Assembly: GCF_000632715.1 (NCBI RefSeq)
Contig: NZ_BAWO01000013.1
Location: 62,001-126,000 of the forward strand
From: Parageobacillus caldoxylosilyticus NBRC 107762
GTDB taxonomy: Bacteria > Bacillota > Bacilli > Bacillales > Anoxybacillaceae
Reading direction: 5' to 3'
Length of the DNA stretch: 64,000 nucleotides
A model generated the notes under the pieces. The model was given only the letters and a program-made list of their open reading frames with translations, was not told where the DNA came from and made no database searches. Below are positions 51,721 to 59,448 of this stretch, one piece after another (positions within the stretch are counted from its first letter, which is position 1; each line of letters starts with the position of its first letter). Made by a program: the position numbers and the translations under genes.

Positions 51721-52569
51721 TCAATGAACATATTTTCCGTAATCCGGCACGGCGATGCGGTCAAACTCACGCGCTAGCTTTTCTAATCCTTTCCGCAGTT
51801 TGTCACCTGATACTGGCACTCCATGTCCGGTAATAGCCTCTTCTGGCTGCAATGCCGCCAGCTTTCTTACTGATTCGCGGGCGGCGTTCCAGTCGGTCGT
51901 ATAGTAGCGCGGCGGCCCGCTAATTTCCGTTTCTTGCGTGAACACTTTATATAAAGAATCTTGGCGGACGGTGACAAACGCATCCCCGGCAATTAGCGAG
52001 CGGTCTCTGTCGCGAAACAGCGATACATGTCCAGGAGTATGCCCAGGCGTATGAATCCAACGGAAATCAGGCAAGTGCGGCACCGTGCCGTCGCTAGGAG
52101 GCGGCTGAACATGACTGCCTAAATCGATTGGTTCATTTGGGAAAAACGCTGACATTTTCGCCACCATTCCGCCTTCCACCGACGGGTCTGGCTCCGGATA
52201 GCGCGCTTTTCCTGTTAAATAAGGAATCTCTGCTTCATGAGCATAAACAGGAACGTTCCAATATTTCACAAGCTCTATAACCGCCCCGACATGGTCAAAA
52301 TGGCCGTGCGTTAAGATGATCGCCTGCGGACGGCTGTCGGTACCAAAACGCTTTTCGGTGACAGCGATGATATCGCCCGCTGATTTTGGCATTCCGGCAT
52401 CCACCAGGACAAACTCTTTTTTGTCAGGATCGCCGACAAGGCAAATGTTGACGATTTGAATCGTATGGCAATATAAATCCGGCCGTACTTCCACGCTCGC
52501 ACCGCTGGTGACCGAAGTGGCAGGGATAAATTTATAATCCTCGCCGTAACGGAGTTCTTCCTTTGTCAT
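51721..52569 (-). CDS. Metallo-beta-lactamase-fold hydrolase
   Basis: 282 residues. Zinc motif THGHFDHVG, with further ligands in IHTPGHTPGHVSLF, IAGDAF and the C-terminal TGHGVPVSG. This is the glyoxalase-II/quorum-quenching-type MBL superfamily; the substrate cannot be told. ATG start 52569. Single gene. Confidence 0.88.
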   Translation of the reverse strand: MTKEELRYGEDYKFIPATSVTSGASVEVRPDLYCHTIQIVNICLVGDPDKKEFVLVDAGMPKSAGDIIAVTEKRFGTDSRPQAIILTHGHFDHVGAVIELVKYWNVPVYAHEAEIPYLTGKARYPEPDPSVEGGMVAKMSAFFPNEPIDLGSHVQPPPSDGTVPHLPDFRWIHTPGHTPGHVSLFRDRDRSLIAGDAFVTVRQDSLYKVFTQETEISGPPRYYTTDWNAARESVRKLAALQPEEAITGHGVPVSGDKLRKGLEKLAREFDRIAVPDYGKYVH

Positions 52570-52719
52570 TTCGGCTGGCCTCCTTCCATTGAATGTCCAA
52601 TGATACTATTCCACTTCCTTTCGTCCGCTATGCGCTTTCGAAAGAAGACAAAGCTGTTTCATAAAAAGACAGTCGAAAAGGAAAACTAACAAAAATGATA
52701 TGTGCTAGGAGGGAAGTTC

Positions 52720-53178
52720 ATGAAACAATTGGTGTTGGCTTTACTCTTATTTGGATCTGCCGTTTTCATTCCTGTGCAAACGAAGGCCGCTTCATCTATA
52801 TCCGTTCCTTGCAGCTTAGTATTAAAGCCAGTAGACAGCAGCTATCCAAACGCGATGGGGGTGGCTCTCGTGTATAAAGTAAAATTGATCACAGGCTCCC
52901 CACGCACCAGTATTAGCATTCATGCTCTTCACTTGCCTAAGCCTTCCTCTTTTGGAGATTACGATCGCTTCGAGGGTTTTGCATTCATCCCAAATGTCAT
53001 TAGCTGGCGTTTCCCGCTTTATCCGACTCCAGAAACGGATGATCCAACATGGGCTGGGCGTCTTGACAGTATAACAGCAGGATTGGAAGACGTTCAAATA
53101 CAAGTACGGCTTTCTAACACAAAAACAGGGAAGTTGGGGCCGGTGATCTTAACGAACAGCATCAATTACTGTAAGTAG
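52720..53178 (+). CDS. Secreted hypothetical protein, 152 aa
   Basis: Sec signal peptide (MKQLVLALLLFGSAVFIPVQ TKAAS). Mature part of about 128 residues, beta-rich, two cysteines (near the mature N-terminus in SVPCSLVL and at the very C-terminus, SINYCK) that could form a disulfide. AGGAGGG site 4-5 bases before the ATG. No family recognised. Confidence 0.7.
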   Translation: MKQLVLALLLFGSAVFIPVQTKAASSISVPCSLVLKPVDSSYPNAMGVALVYKVKLITGSPRTSISIHALHLPKPSSFGDYDRFEGFAFIPNVISWRFPLYPTPETDDPTWAGRLDSITAGLEDVQIQVRLSNTKTGKLGPVILTNSINYCK

Positions 53179-53342
53179 TTGTTAGGATTACTTCCTGTTT
53201 TATCTGCCAATAGGAGGAAATATGAGGAAAATGGGAAAATGAAACTTGAAGGGTATTTTCCTTGCGAATGGAAGAGCTCGACACAAGATTGTGAAAGTGG
53301 TATCATAATGGAAACAAAACCATAAAGGAGGTCGCGGCCATT

Positions 53343-53636
53343 ATGAGCATTCTCAAAAAAGGGCTGGCGTTTGGAATTGGATTGGCGTTAGCGAGCAAGG
53401 AACAGGCAGAAAAGCTGATTGACGAATTGGTGAAAAAAGGGGAATTGTCGCTCGAAGAATCGAAGGATATTATCGATCAGTGGAAGCAGCAAACAGAAGA
53501 AAGAAAAGCAGAATTGCAGCGCATCGTGCGCGAACAGATCAAACAAGTAATCGATAAATTCGATTTGGTGACGAAAGATGAACTGCAACAATTAGAGCAA
53601 CGAATCCGCCGTTTAGAAGAAAAAGAAGACCAGTAA
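53343..53636 (+). CDS. Phasin-like coiled-coil protein
   Basis: 97 residues, almost all helical: FGIGLALASKEQAEKLIDEL then VKKGELSLEESKDIIDQWKQ and a C-terminal coiled coil ending RRLEEKEDQ. This is the short phasin/PhaF-like family often found next to AarF/UbiB genes in Bacilli. AAAGGAGG site. Separated from the UbiB-like gene by a GGGGCC/GGCCCC hairpin without T run, so probably co-transcribed. Confidence 0.75.
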   Translation: MSILKKGLAFGIGLALASKEQAEKLIDELVKKGELSLEESKDIIDQWKQQTEERKAELQRIVREQIKQVIDKFDLVTKDELQQLEQRIRRLEEKEDQ

Positions 53637-53686
53637 TTGAACGGGGCCGCCCATGATGGCCCCTAGACATTAAAGGGGATGGACGG

Positions 53687-55363
53687 ATGATTGGGAAAAG
53701 AATGCGTCATATGAGCCGTTATCGCGATATTGCGGTTGCTTTGCTCCGCCATGGCTTTGAAATGGTGGTCGAGGAAATCGGCTTTTCCCAGTTTCTTTCC
53801 CTTCCACAACGGCTTCGTGTGGACAAAAAGGAGAAGAACGGAAAAACGATTGGTGAGCGCATCCGTCTTGTGCTTGAGGAATTAGGACCAACTTTCGTGA
53901 AATTAGGACAGCTGGCCAGTACGCGCCCCGATCTGCTGCCGGAAGGCATTATCCGTGAACTGGAAAAATTGCAAGATCAAGTCCCGCCTTTTTCGTTTGA
54001 CGATGTTCGCCGCATTATTGAGGAGGAGTTGGGAGGGAAGCTGGACCATATTTTTCAGTCTTTTGAGGAAGCTCCGCTTGCCGCTGCCTCCATCGGACAA
54101 GTTCATCGGGCGGTCCTTCATTCCGGCGAAAAGGTGGCGGTGAAAATCCAGCGTCCGCATATCGCCGCGATCATTGAAACGGATTTGGAAATTCTTCAAG
54201 ATTTGACCGTGCTCGCGGAACGCCGCTTAGAGTGGGCGGCGCAATATCGCATACGTGATATATTGGACGAACTATCGAAATCGCTTCGCCTAGAACTCGA
54301 TTACACCGTAGAAGCGCGCAACGCCGAGAAATTTTCCAAACAGTTTCAAAACGATTCGGCTATTTATGTGCCAAAAGTGTTTTGGGACTATTCAACAAAA
54401 AAAGTGCTGACGATGGAATATGTGGAAGGCATCAAACTAGGGGAACTAGAGTGGCTGAAACAACGCGGCTATAACTTAAAAACTCTGGCGAAGCGGCTGG
54501 CAAAGGGAATGTTCCAGCAAATTTTCATGGCAGGCTTTTTTCATGGCGATCCCCATCCGGGAAATGTGTTGGCTTTGCCAGGTGACGTAATTGCCTTCAT
54601 TGATTTCGGCATGGTAGGGCGAATTACTCCAGAAATGAAATATCACTTATCGTCCTTCATTATCGCTTTGATGCGTCAAAGCACCGATGGAGTCATGAAA
54701 GCGATCGGGGATATGGGCTTAGTACCGGATGAAGTAGATATAAGACAGCTGCGTCAGGATATCGAGCAATTACGGGAAAAATATTATCATATTCCGTTGA
54801 GCCAAATCAGCCTCGGCGAAGCGGTTCAGGATTTGCTTCATGTTGCATTCCGCCACTCGATTCGCATCCCGAGCGATTTAACATTGTTAGGGAAGGCGCT
54901 GTTGACGATGGAAGGGGTCGTGGAAAAGCTGGATCCTGACTTTAGCATGATCGACATTGCCGAACCGTTTGGCCGCCAGTTGCTAAAGGAGAGGATGCGG
55001 CCGAAAAACGTAGCGGAAATGGCATGGAAACGCCTTTCTGATTATGGGGAACTGTTCGTGGATTTGCCGAAAAATGTAAAAGAATTAACGAGGCTGATGA
55101 AACAAGGAAAAGTGCGCTGGGAGATTGGCATCGCTGACTTGGAGTTTTTATTGAGAAAATTAGACCAAATCAGCAACCGCTTATCGTTTAGCATCGTTTT
55201 GCTTTCCTTCAGCATCATTATGGTCGGCATCATCATCGGCTCGTCGATGGGCAGACAATCGACATTGCTGTGGAAAATCCCGGCGATCGAGATTGGCTTT
55301 TGCGTCGCTACCTTAATGTTTTGCTGGCTTTTATATTCGATTTTTCGATCGGGAAGGTTTTGA
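53687..55363 (+). CDS. AarF/UbiB (ABC1) kinase-like protein
   Basis: 558 residues. Family motifs: GPTFVKLGQLASTRPDLLPE (KxGQ), alanine-rich loop PLAAASIGQVHRAVL, VKIQRP lysine, catalytic FFHGDPHPGN and FIDFGMVGRI. Two hydrophobic helices at the C-terminus (about 500-555) anchor it in the membrane. ABC1 proteins are atypical ATPases linked to isoprenoid quinone synthesis; in a menaquinone organism the role is unclear. Confidence 0.92.
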   Translation: MIGKRMRHMSRYRDIAVALLRHGFEMVVEEIGFSQFLSLPQRLRVDKKEKNGKTIGERIRLVLEELGPTFVKLGQLASTRPDLLPEGIIRELEKLQDQVPPFSFDDVRRIIEEELGGKLDHIFQSFEEAPLAAASIGQVHRAVLHSGEKVAVKIQRPHIAAIIETDLEILQDLTVLAERRLEWAAQYRIRDILDELSKSLRLELDYTVEARNAEKFSKQFQNDSAIYVPKVFWDYSTKKVLTMEYVEGIKLGELEWLKQRGYNLKTLAKRLAKGMFQQIFMAGFFHGDPHPGNVLALPGDVIAFIDFGMVGRITPEMKYHLSSFIIALMRQSTDGVMKAIGDMGLVPDEVDIRQLRQDIEQLREKYYHIPLSQISLGEAVQDLLHVAFRHSIRIPSDLTLLGKALLTMEGVVEKLDPDFSMIDIAEPFGRQLLKERMRPKNVAEMAWKRLSDYGELFVDLPKNVKELTRLMKQGKVRWEIGIADLEFLLRKLDQISNRLSFSIVLLSFSIIMVGIIIGSSMGRQSTLLWKIPAIEIGFCVATLMFCWLLYSIFRSGRF

Positions 55364-55364
55364 T

Positions 55365-55409
55365 GATCCCCACTTACCAGCTAACGTCGGTGAAAGTGGG
55401 GATTCTTTA
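55365..55409 (+). terminator. Terminator after the UbiB-like gene
   Basis: ATCCCCACTT / AAGTGGGGAT stem with a long loop, followed by TCTTT. Confidence 0.55.
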
Positions 55410-55563
55410 GTGATCTGTCCCTCTTAGTTTGCGTTCTGCCTACCTTTGTCAACCATCTATTTAAAAAAATAGGAGTTTAACTTTTGTACATTTCCTTTCC
55501 CGGGAGCCGTTTTCGAAAGGAAGAGGCCTATTTGGCTTCTTTCTTATCAGGAGACGTGACTAT

Positions 55564-55603
55564 GTCAACTACCCAACGGCTTAAGCCGTGAGCTTGCAGC
55601 TAG
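55564..55603 (-). mobile_element. IS200/IS605-type right end with omega-RNA scaffold 3' end
   Basis: Directly after the tnpB remnant on the minus strand: AGCTCACGGCTTAAGCCGTT (perfect ACGGCTTAAGCCGT palindrome) then GGGTAGTTGAC, the usual right-end sequence of IS1341/IS605-type elements in Geobacillus, which is also the 3' end of the TnpB guide RNA scaffold. Bases below 55564 would be the guide or flank. Confidence 0.65.
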
Positions 55604-55851
55604 CTAATTGGCTGCCGCGTTCGGATGGTTGACCGCAGCCCTGCGGATATTTTCCGCAGCCACGTTGTTGGCAGGGAGGGAGCATACCCACAAGCGCGAC
55701 AATAAAACTGCCCCCTTGACGATCTGCTTTCTTTGGCAACATGCCCGCAAATCGGACAGTTGCAGGAAGTATTCTTCGGAGGAACCAATACCATCCGAAC
55801 GCCAACGATCGCTGCTTTATACTCCATAAGCTTTCTCAACTGATAAAAAGA
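55604..55851 (-). pseudogene. tnpB: TnpB C-terminal remnant
   Basis: The frame reads SFYQLRKLMEYKAAIVGVRM VLVPPKNTS and CPICGHVAKESRS ... FYCRACGYA: the RuvC-II/III region and the CxxC-CxxC zinc ribbon of TnpB. After GYA the frame shifts; the end AANNVAAENIRRAAVNHPN appears in another frame up to the TAG at 55604. The N-terminal two thirds are missing and the final RuvC aspartate motif is lost. Remnant only. Confidence 0.8.
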
Positions 55852-55948
55852 TCAAGAAGAATGTTGATATATAATATACAAATTCACATCATCTCTAATC
55901 ATTCTTGTTTTCCCACAGCCGTTAAACTACTAAAATAACTTTGCTAAT

Positions 55949-56962
55949 TTGACGGAGTCGAAGATTTTAGAACTAATAATGAATGCTCTATTGACGATTA
56001 CCCAGGTACAAGGCTCCGCGTACCGCCTGCCGGGTGCCAAAATGATGATGACCGAAACAGGTAATATGTTTGGTACACTCAGCGGGGGCTGCCTCGAATC
56101 GGACCTTTATGGATGGGCGGAAAAAGCAATAGAAGAAGGCGAACCTCGACTCGTAAATTATGACCTCAGTGAAAATGAATTATGGTCTCTTGGGATTGGC
56201 TGCAAAGGAACGATGGAAGTCGCCATCTTTCCTATTCATTCTGAAGATCCTTTCTGGCGATCGGTGCAGGAAGCCATCGCCCAAGATCGTGCCATCTCAC
56301 TGGCTATTGAATTGCCAACGGGTATCCGTGTCGTATTTGACGAGAAAAATCCCATCGCCGGCGATATTGACAAGCTGCCAGAAGCTGTCGCGCGGAAGCT
56401 GATAGATCGTGTCGAAAATCGTACGAGAGCGGAGATAGCTATAGTCGATAATCGACGTTTTTACATTGACACGATGCGGCCAAACGAACATTTGATCATC
56501 TGTGGCGCAGGTCACGATGCCGTTCCAGTGGCGAAGCTCGCTGCCAAATGCGGATTCCGTATAACCGTGCTCGATCCACGCAAAGAATTTAACGGAGTCA
56601 AACGCTTTCCTATGGCCCAACACCTGGTAGCTGAACCTGACGAGGTTGATCCAGCACAACTGGAGGGGAACTGGTGGCTAATCATGAATCACTTGCAAAT
56701 GCGGGACGAAGCTGCACTACGTCTAGCGCTGCAGGCAAAACCAAAATTTATAGGTATACTTGGTCCCTTGTCACGTACTCGGGAGATGTTTCAGAATATT
56801 GGCGCCGACATGAACAGTGCACCGATTCATGCACCAGTTGGACTGGATGTGGGTGCAGAAACGGTTGAAGAAGTTGCCGTTTCCATCGTGTCTGAGTTAC
56901 TCGCAGTGCGATCGGCTCGCCCGGGGCAGCCGCTGCACGGTAGAGAAAAAATTCACGTTTGA
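55949..56962 (+). CDS. XdhC/CoxF-family molybdoenzyme maturation protein
   Basis: 337 residues. GSAYRLPGAKMMMTETGNMF and LSGGCLESDLY are the XdhC N-domain; HLIICGAGHDAVPVAKLAAK with VLDPRKEFN is the C-terminal Rossmann domain; PKFIGILGPLSRTREMF near the end. The family sulfurates and inserts molybdopterin cofactor into xanthine-dehydrogenase-type enzymes, none of which is present here. The annotated TTG start has no convincing ribosome site, and the N-terminus looks about ten residues short between KILELIMN and ALLTITQV. It may be damaged. Confidence 0.75.
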   Translation: MTESKILELIMNALLTITQVQGSAYRLPGAKMMMTETGNMFGTLSGGCLESDLYGWAEKAIEEGEPRLVNYDLSENELWSLGIGCKGTMEVAIFPIHSEDPFWRSVQEAIAQDRAISLAIELPTGIRVVFDEKNPIAGDIDKLPEAVARKLIDRVENRTRAEIAIVDNRRFYIDTMRPNEHLIICGAGHDAVPVAKLAAKCGFRITVLDPRKEFNGVKRFPMAQHLVAEPDEVDPAQLEGNWWLIMNHLQMRDEAALRLALQAKPKFIGILGPLSRTREMFQNIGADMNSAPIHAPVGLDVGAETVEEVAVSIVSELLAVRSARPGQPLHGREKIHV

Positions 56963-57075
56963 CGGCTGGGGCGCTTCTACTTGCAGCGCCCTACCAAATG
57001 ATCCTTTCTTCCAAGGTGTTACATTTTGAACATCGGCAAACATGCTAATGTGGTATTGACAAATATTGTGGAAGA

Positions 57076-57198
57076 ATGAACACCTTCGGAACGAAAGGAA
57101 GCGTAAAGGGTTCTTGTATGTTGCTTATTGTTCGGCGAAAACATACAGTCGCTTGAAGCCCTCACCTCTAAGCGAAGCGCAGGTGGTGGGTAGTTGGC
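57076..57198 (+). ncRNA. Orphan omega-RNA / IS605-type right end without tnpB
   Basis: GAACACCTTCGGAACGAAAG with pairing to AAGGGTTC, then a CTCACCT...AGGTGGTGGG helix, and the ending GGGTAGTTGGC at 57188-57198. The ending matches the TnpB remnant end at 55564 (GGGTAGTTGAC). No tnpB or tnpA frame lies upstream. A TTGACA (57056-57061) could be a -35. It lies immediately before mocA. Assignment by pattern only. Confidence 0.5.
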
Positions 57199-57225
57199 AT
57201 ACTATTTAATTGGTGGGAAAAGTGT

Positions 57226-57817
57226 ATGAACGATATTGGTGCTATTATTTTAGCTGCCGGCATGTCTAAACGAATGGGACAACCAAAACAATTTCTTAAC
57301 TTGCACGGAAAGCCCCTGTTTCGACATGCAGTTGAAACCGCTGTACACTCGGGACTCCGACCAGTTGGTCGTAGTGGGCGGCGAACAGACCGAGTTACTT
57401 AAGGAACATACCCGTGATTTACCGGCTATTGTGATTCACAATCCAAATTTTTCTGAAGGGTTGTCGTCTTCGTTAAAGGCCGGGGTGAAAGCTATTCAGG
57501 ATAAAGTTTCAGCAACATTTATTTTTTTGGCTGATCAACCGTTTATTCCTGTTATGGTTGTTAAGCGGTTGAGGGAAACATATGATATGGCAAAGTCAAA
57601 AAATATCAAAATTATCCGTCCCCGCTATGCATCTGTCCCTGGTCATCCAGTCTTGTTTGATGCGGAAATTTTCTCGGAGTTGCTTTGTATTGAAGGAAAC
57701 CAGGGTGCACAACAAGTCATTCAACAACATTTAGCTGAACTAAAATATGTCGATTTTGACAATCCACTATGGGGGGCAGACATCGACACTCCAGAAGAGT
57801 GGCAAAGATACAAATGA
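57226..57817 (+). pseudogene. mocA: MocA-like molybdopterin cytidylyltransferase, frameshifted
   Basis: The ATG at 57226 gives MNDIGAIILAAGMSKRMGQP KQFLNLHGKPLF, the NTP-transferase N-terminus. Near 57350 the frame changes; the rest (DQLVVVGGEQTELL ... FIFLADQPFIPVMVV ... IRPRYASVPGHPVLF) continues +1 to 57817. The complete protein would be about 197 residues, normal for MocA. A single-base indel around 57345-57360 breaks it. Confidence 0.8.
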
Positions 57818-57888
57818 GGTACGGCCAGCCCTAACTAGTTTTCTAGGTACAAAGGTTAAACAGACAAGTAAGGCAAACTAATACATAA

Positions 57889-57999
57889 GAAGTTGCCGAT
57901 TTTAGTCGTGTAGAGGTTCAGGATATGTGCAAAGTTGCAGATAAAAGCAAAGTAAACGGCCCCATCTACTTGGTGCGGAAAACAGGGGCAAAAGCGGTG
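57889..57999 (+). pseudogene. moaC: MoaC C-terminal remnant
   Basis: The frame reads QDMCKVADKSKVNGPIYLVR KTG, matching the C-terminal MoaC motif VYDMCKAVDK-xVIGPTYLVEKTGG. Nothing of the first 110 or so MoaC residues is seen upstream, and the frame opens after a stop at 57886-57888. A short decayed fragment. Confidence 0.7.
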
Positions 58000-58043
58000 A
58001 CTATGTGTAAGGGAAGACAGATGAGAGGAAGGAGAAGTGACGA

Positions 58044-58526
58044 TTGGGTTGGAAAGTCGGTGTATTAACAGTAAGCGATAGAGTCTTCCACGGTGAGCGA
58101 GATGATAGGGGCGGGTTGCTCTTGTGTGAGCTTGTCCGCCGTATTGATGGGGAAGTAGCGGTATATGAGATTATTCCTGACGAACAACCGGTCATTGAGG
58201 CAACACTCATTCACTTCGTTGATGAGGTATGCTGTGATCTTGTGCTGACGACTGGGGGCACGGGGTTTGCACCTCGAGATGTGACGCCGGAAGCGACGAA
58301 AGCCGTGATTGAAAAGGAAGCTCCCGGATTAACTGAAATGATGCGAATGAAAACACTTTCGAAAAAGAAGTATGCCTCCCTTTCCCGCTCTGTAGCAGGT
58401 ATTCGCAAAGAAACACTTATTGTAAACTTTCCAGGAAATTCGAAAGGGGTACAAGAATGTTTTGATGTCGTTCAACCTGTCCTTCCCCACGCACTTGTCC
58501 TTATAAAAGGGAAGGACGTTCATTAG
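58044..58526 (+). CDS. mogA: Molybdopterin adenylyltransferase MogA/MoaB
   Basis: 160 residues, complete. KVGVLTVSDRVFHGERDDRG, the substrate loop TTGGTGFAPRDVTPEAT and VNFPGNSKGVQECFD are the MogA/MoaB/MoeA-domain motifs. It adenylates molybdopterin before MoeA inserts molybdenum. TTG start with GGAAGGAG upstream. The only apparently intact cofactor-synthesis gene in this cluster. Confidence 0.85.
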   Translation: MGWKVGVLTVSDRVFHGERDDRGGLLLCELVRRIDGEVAVYEIIPDEQPVIEATLIHFVDEVCCDLVLTTGGTGFAPRDVTPEATKAVIEKEAPGLTEMMRMKTLSKKKYASLSRSVAGIRKETLIVNFPGNSKGVQECFDVVQPVLPHALVLIKGKDVH

Positions 58527-58568
58527 GGCATGCCTTTCTTAAGTTTAGCAGAAAGAAGGAGACGAAAG

Positions 58569-59003
58569 ATGAGATTTCAGCGAGAAATTGTTGACATTTG
58601 GGATGCACAAAAACGTCTTGAATCATGGATTCGCCCACTTGGTACAGAAAAAGTGAAGCTGACGGACAGCATTGGCCGATACCTCGGTGAAAATGTGGTA
58701 GCGACGCACGACTTTCCCCACTTTCGCCGGTCGATGATGGACGGGTTTGCCGTCCGGTCGACTGATACAAAAGGGGCCTCCGACGAACGGTCAGTTACTC
58801 TGCAAGTTATTGAATCGATCCCATGTGGTGCAGTTCCGACCAAGAAACTGACAGCGAATACGGCTGCGTGCATTATGACCGGCGCGATGATGCCAGAAGG
58901 TGCCGACTCTGTCGTCCTCATTGAATTGACGGAACAGATGGAAAAGAATGGTCAAACGTATACGGTGGTTAAAAAGGAGACGACACCCAATGAAAATATA
59001 TAA
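58569..59003 (+). pseudogene. moeA: MoeA, truncated after about 144 residues
   Basis: The start is normal (MRFQREIVDIWDAQKRLESW; GGAGACG upstream) and runs through MMDGFAVRSTDTKGA and CIMTGAMMPEGADSVVLIE, the MoeA N-domain I/II. It then ends at a TAA with a terminator directly after. MoeA is normally about 400 residues; the molybdopterin-binding GGxS/TGD core and C-domain are absent. The gene lost its 3' two thirds, probably by deletion. Confidence 0.85.
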
Positions 59004-59009
59004 GAAAAG

Positions 59010-59041
59010 GAAAACAACGTCTCTAAGGGCGTTGTTTTTTT
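59010..59041 (+). terminator. Terminator after truncated moeA
   Basis: AAAACAACG / CGTTGTTTT stem then T run. Confidence 0.85.
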
Positions 59042-59448
59042 CATATTAATCTAAACATGGTGAACATGATCTTACATGCAGTAAGATCTTTTACGAATTT
59101 CGACGTAATTTTGTAACATATTTGTCAAACTATCAAAGAATTTATGATCGTTTTTTTGTTATAGTATTAGTAAGTTTCTCATTCAATAAAGCTGTTTTCG
59201 CCACTCAGAAGGTGACTGTTTTTTTTGTGCGATTTTCACATTTACCATGTTAATAATGTTTAATTTTATGAATTTATGAATATGATATCACCCCAGGCCG
59301 TGTTCTGATGAAAGTCCTAAAAGAGGAAATACCATGGGTTAAGGTGCATAGTTATGTGAAGTTTTGAACATATAGTCATCTTTGTGAAAATATGAACATG
59401 ATGTCAACATAGGTCAAATTCTGGGGAATACTTAAAGGAGGAAATGTC
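59042..59448 (+). promoter_or_regulatory. cydABCD regulatory region
   Basis: No gene. It contains two direct copies of an 18-base Rex-like element: ATGTGAA-GTTT-TGAACAT (59354-59371) and TTGTGAA-AATA-TGAACAT (59382-59399), 28 bases apart. The left half fits the Rex consensus TTGTGAA-N4-TTCACAA. Rex repression of cyd at high NAD+/NADH is known in B. subtilis; inferred here. Confidence 0.5.

Noticed and set aside
59200..59240. Attenuator hairpin before cydA
   Set aside because: A T run is present, but the preceding CACT/AGGTG pairing is too weak to call.
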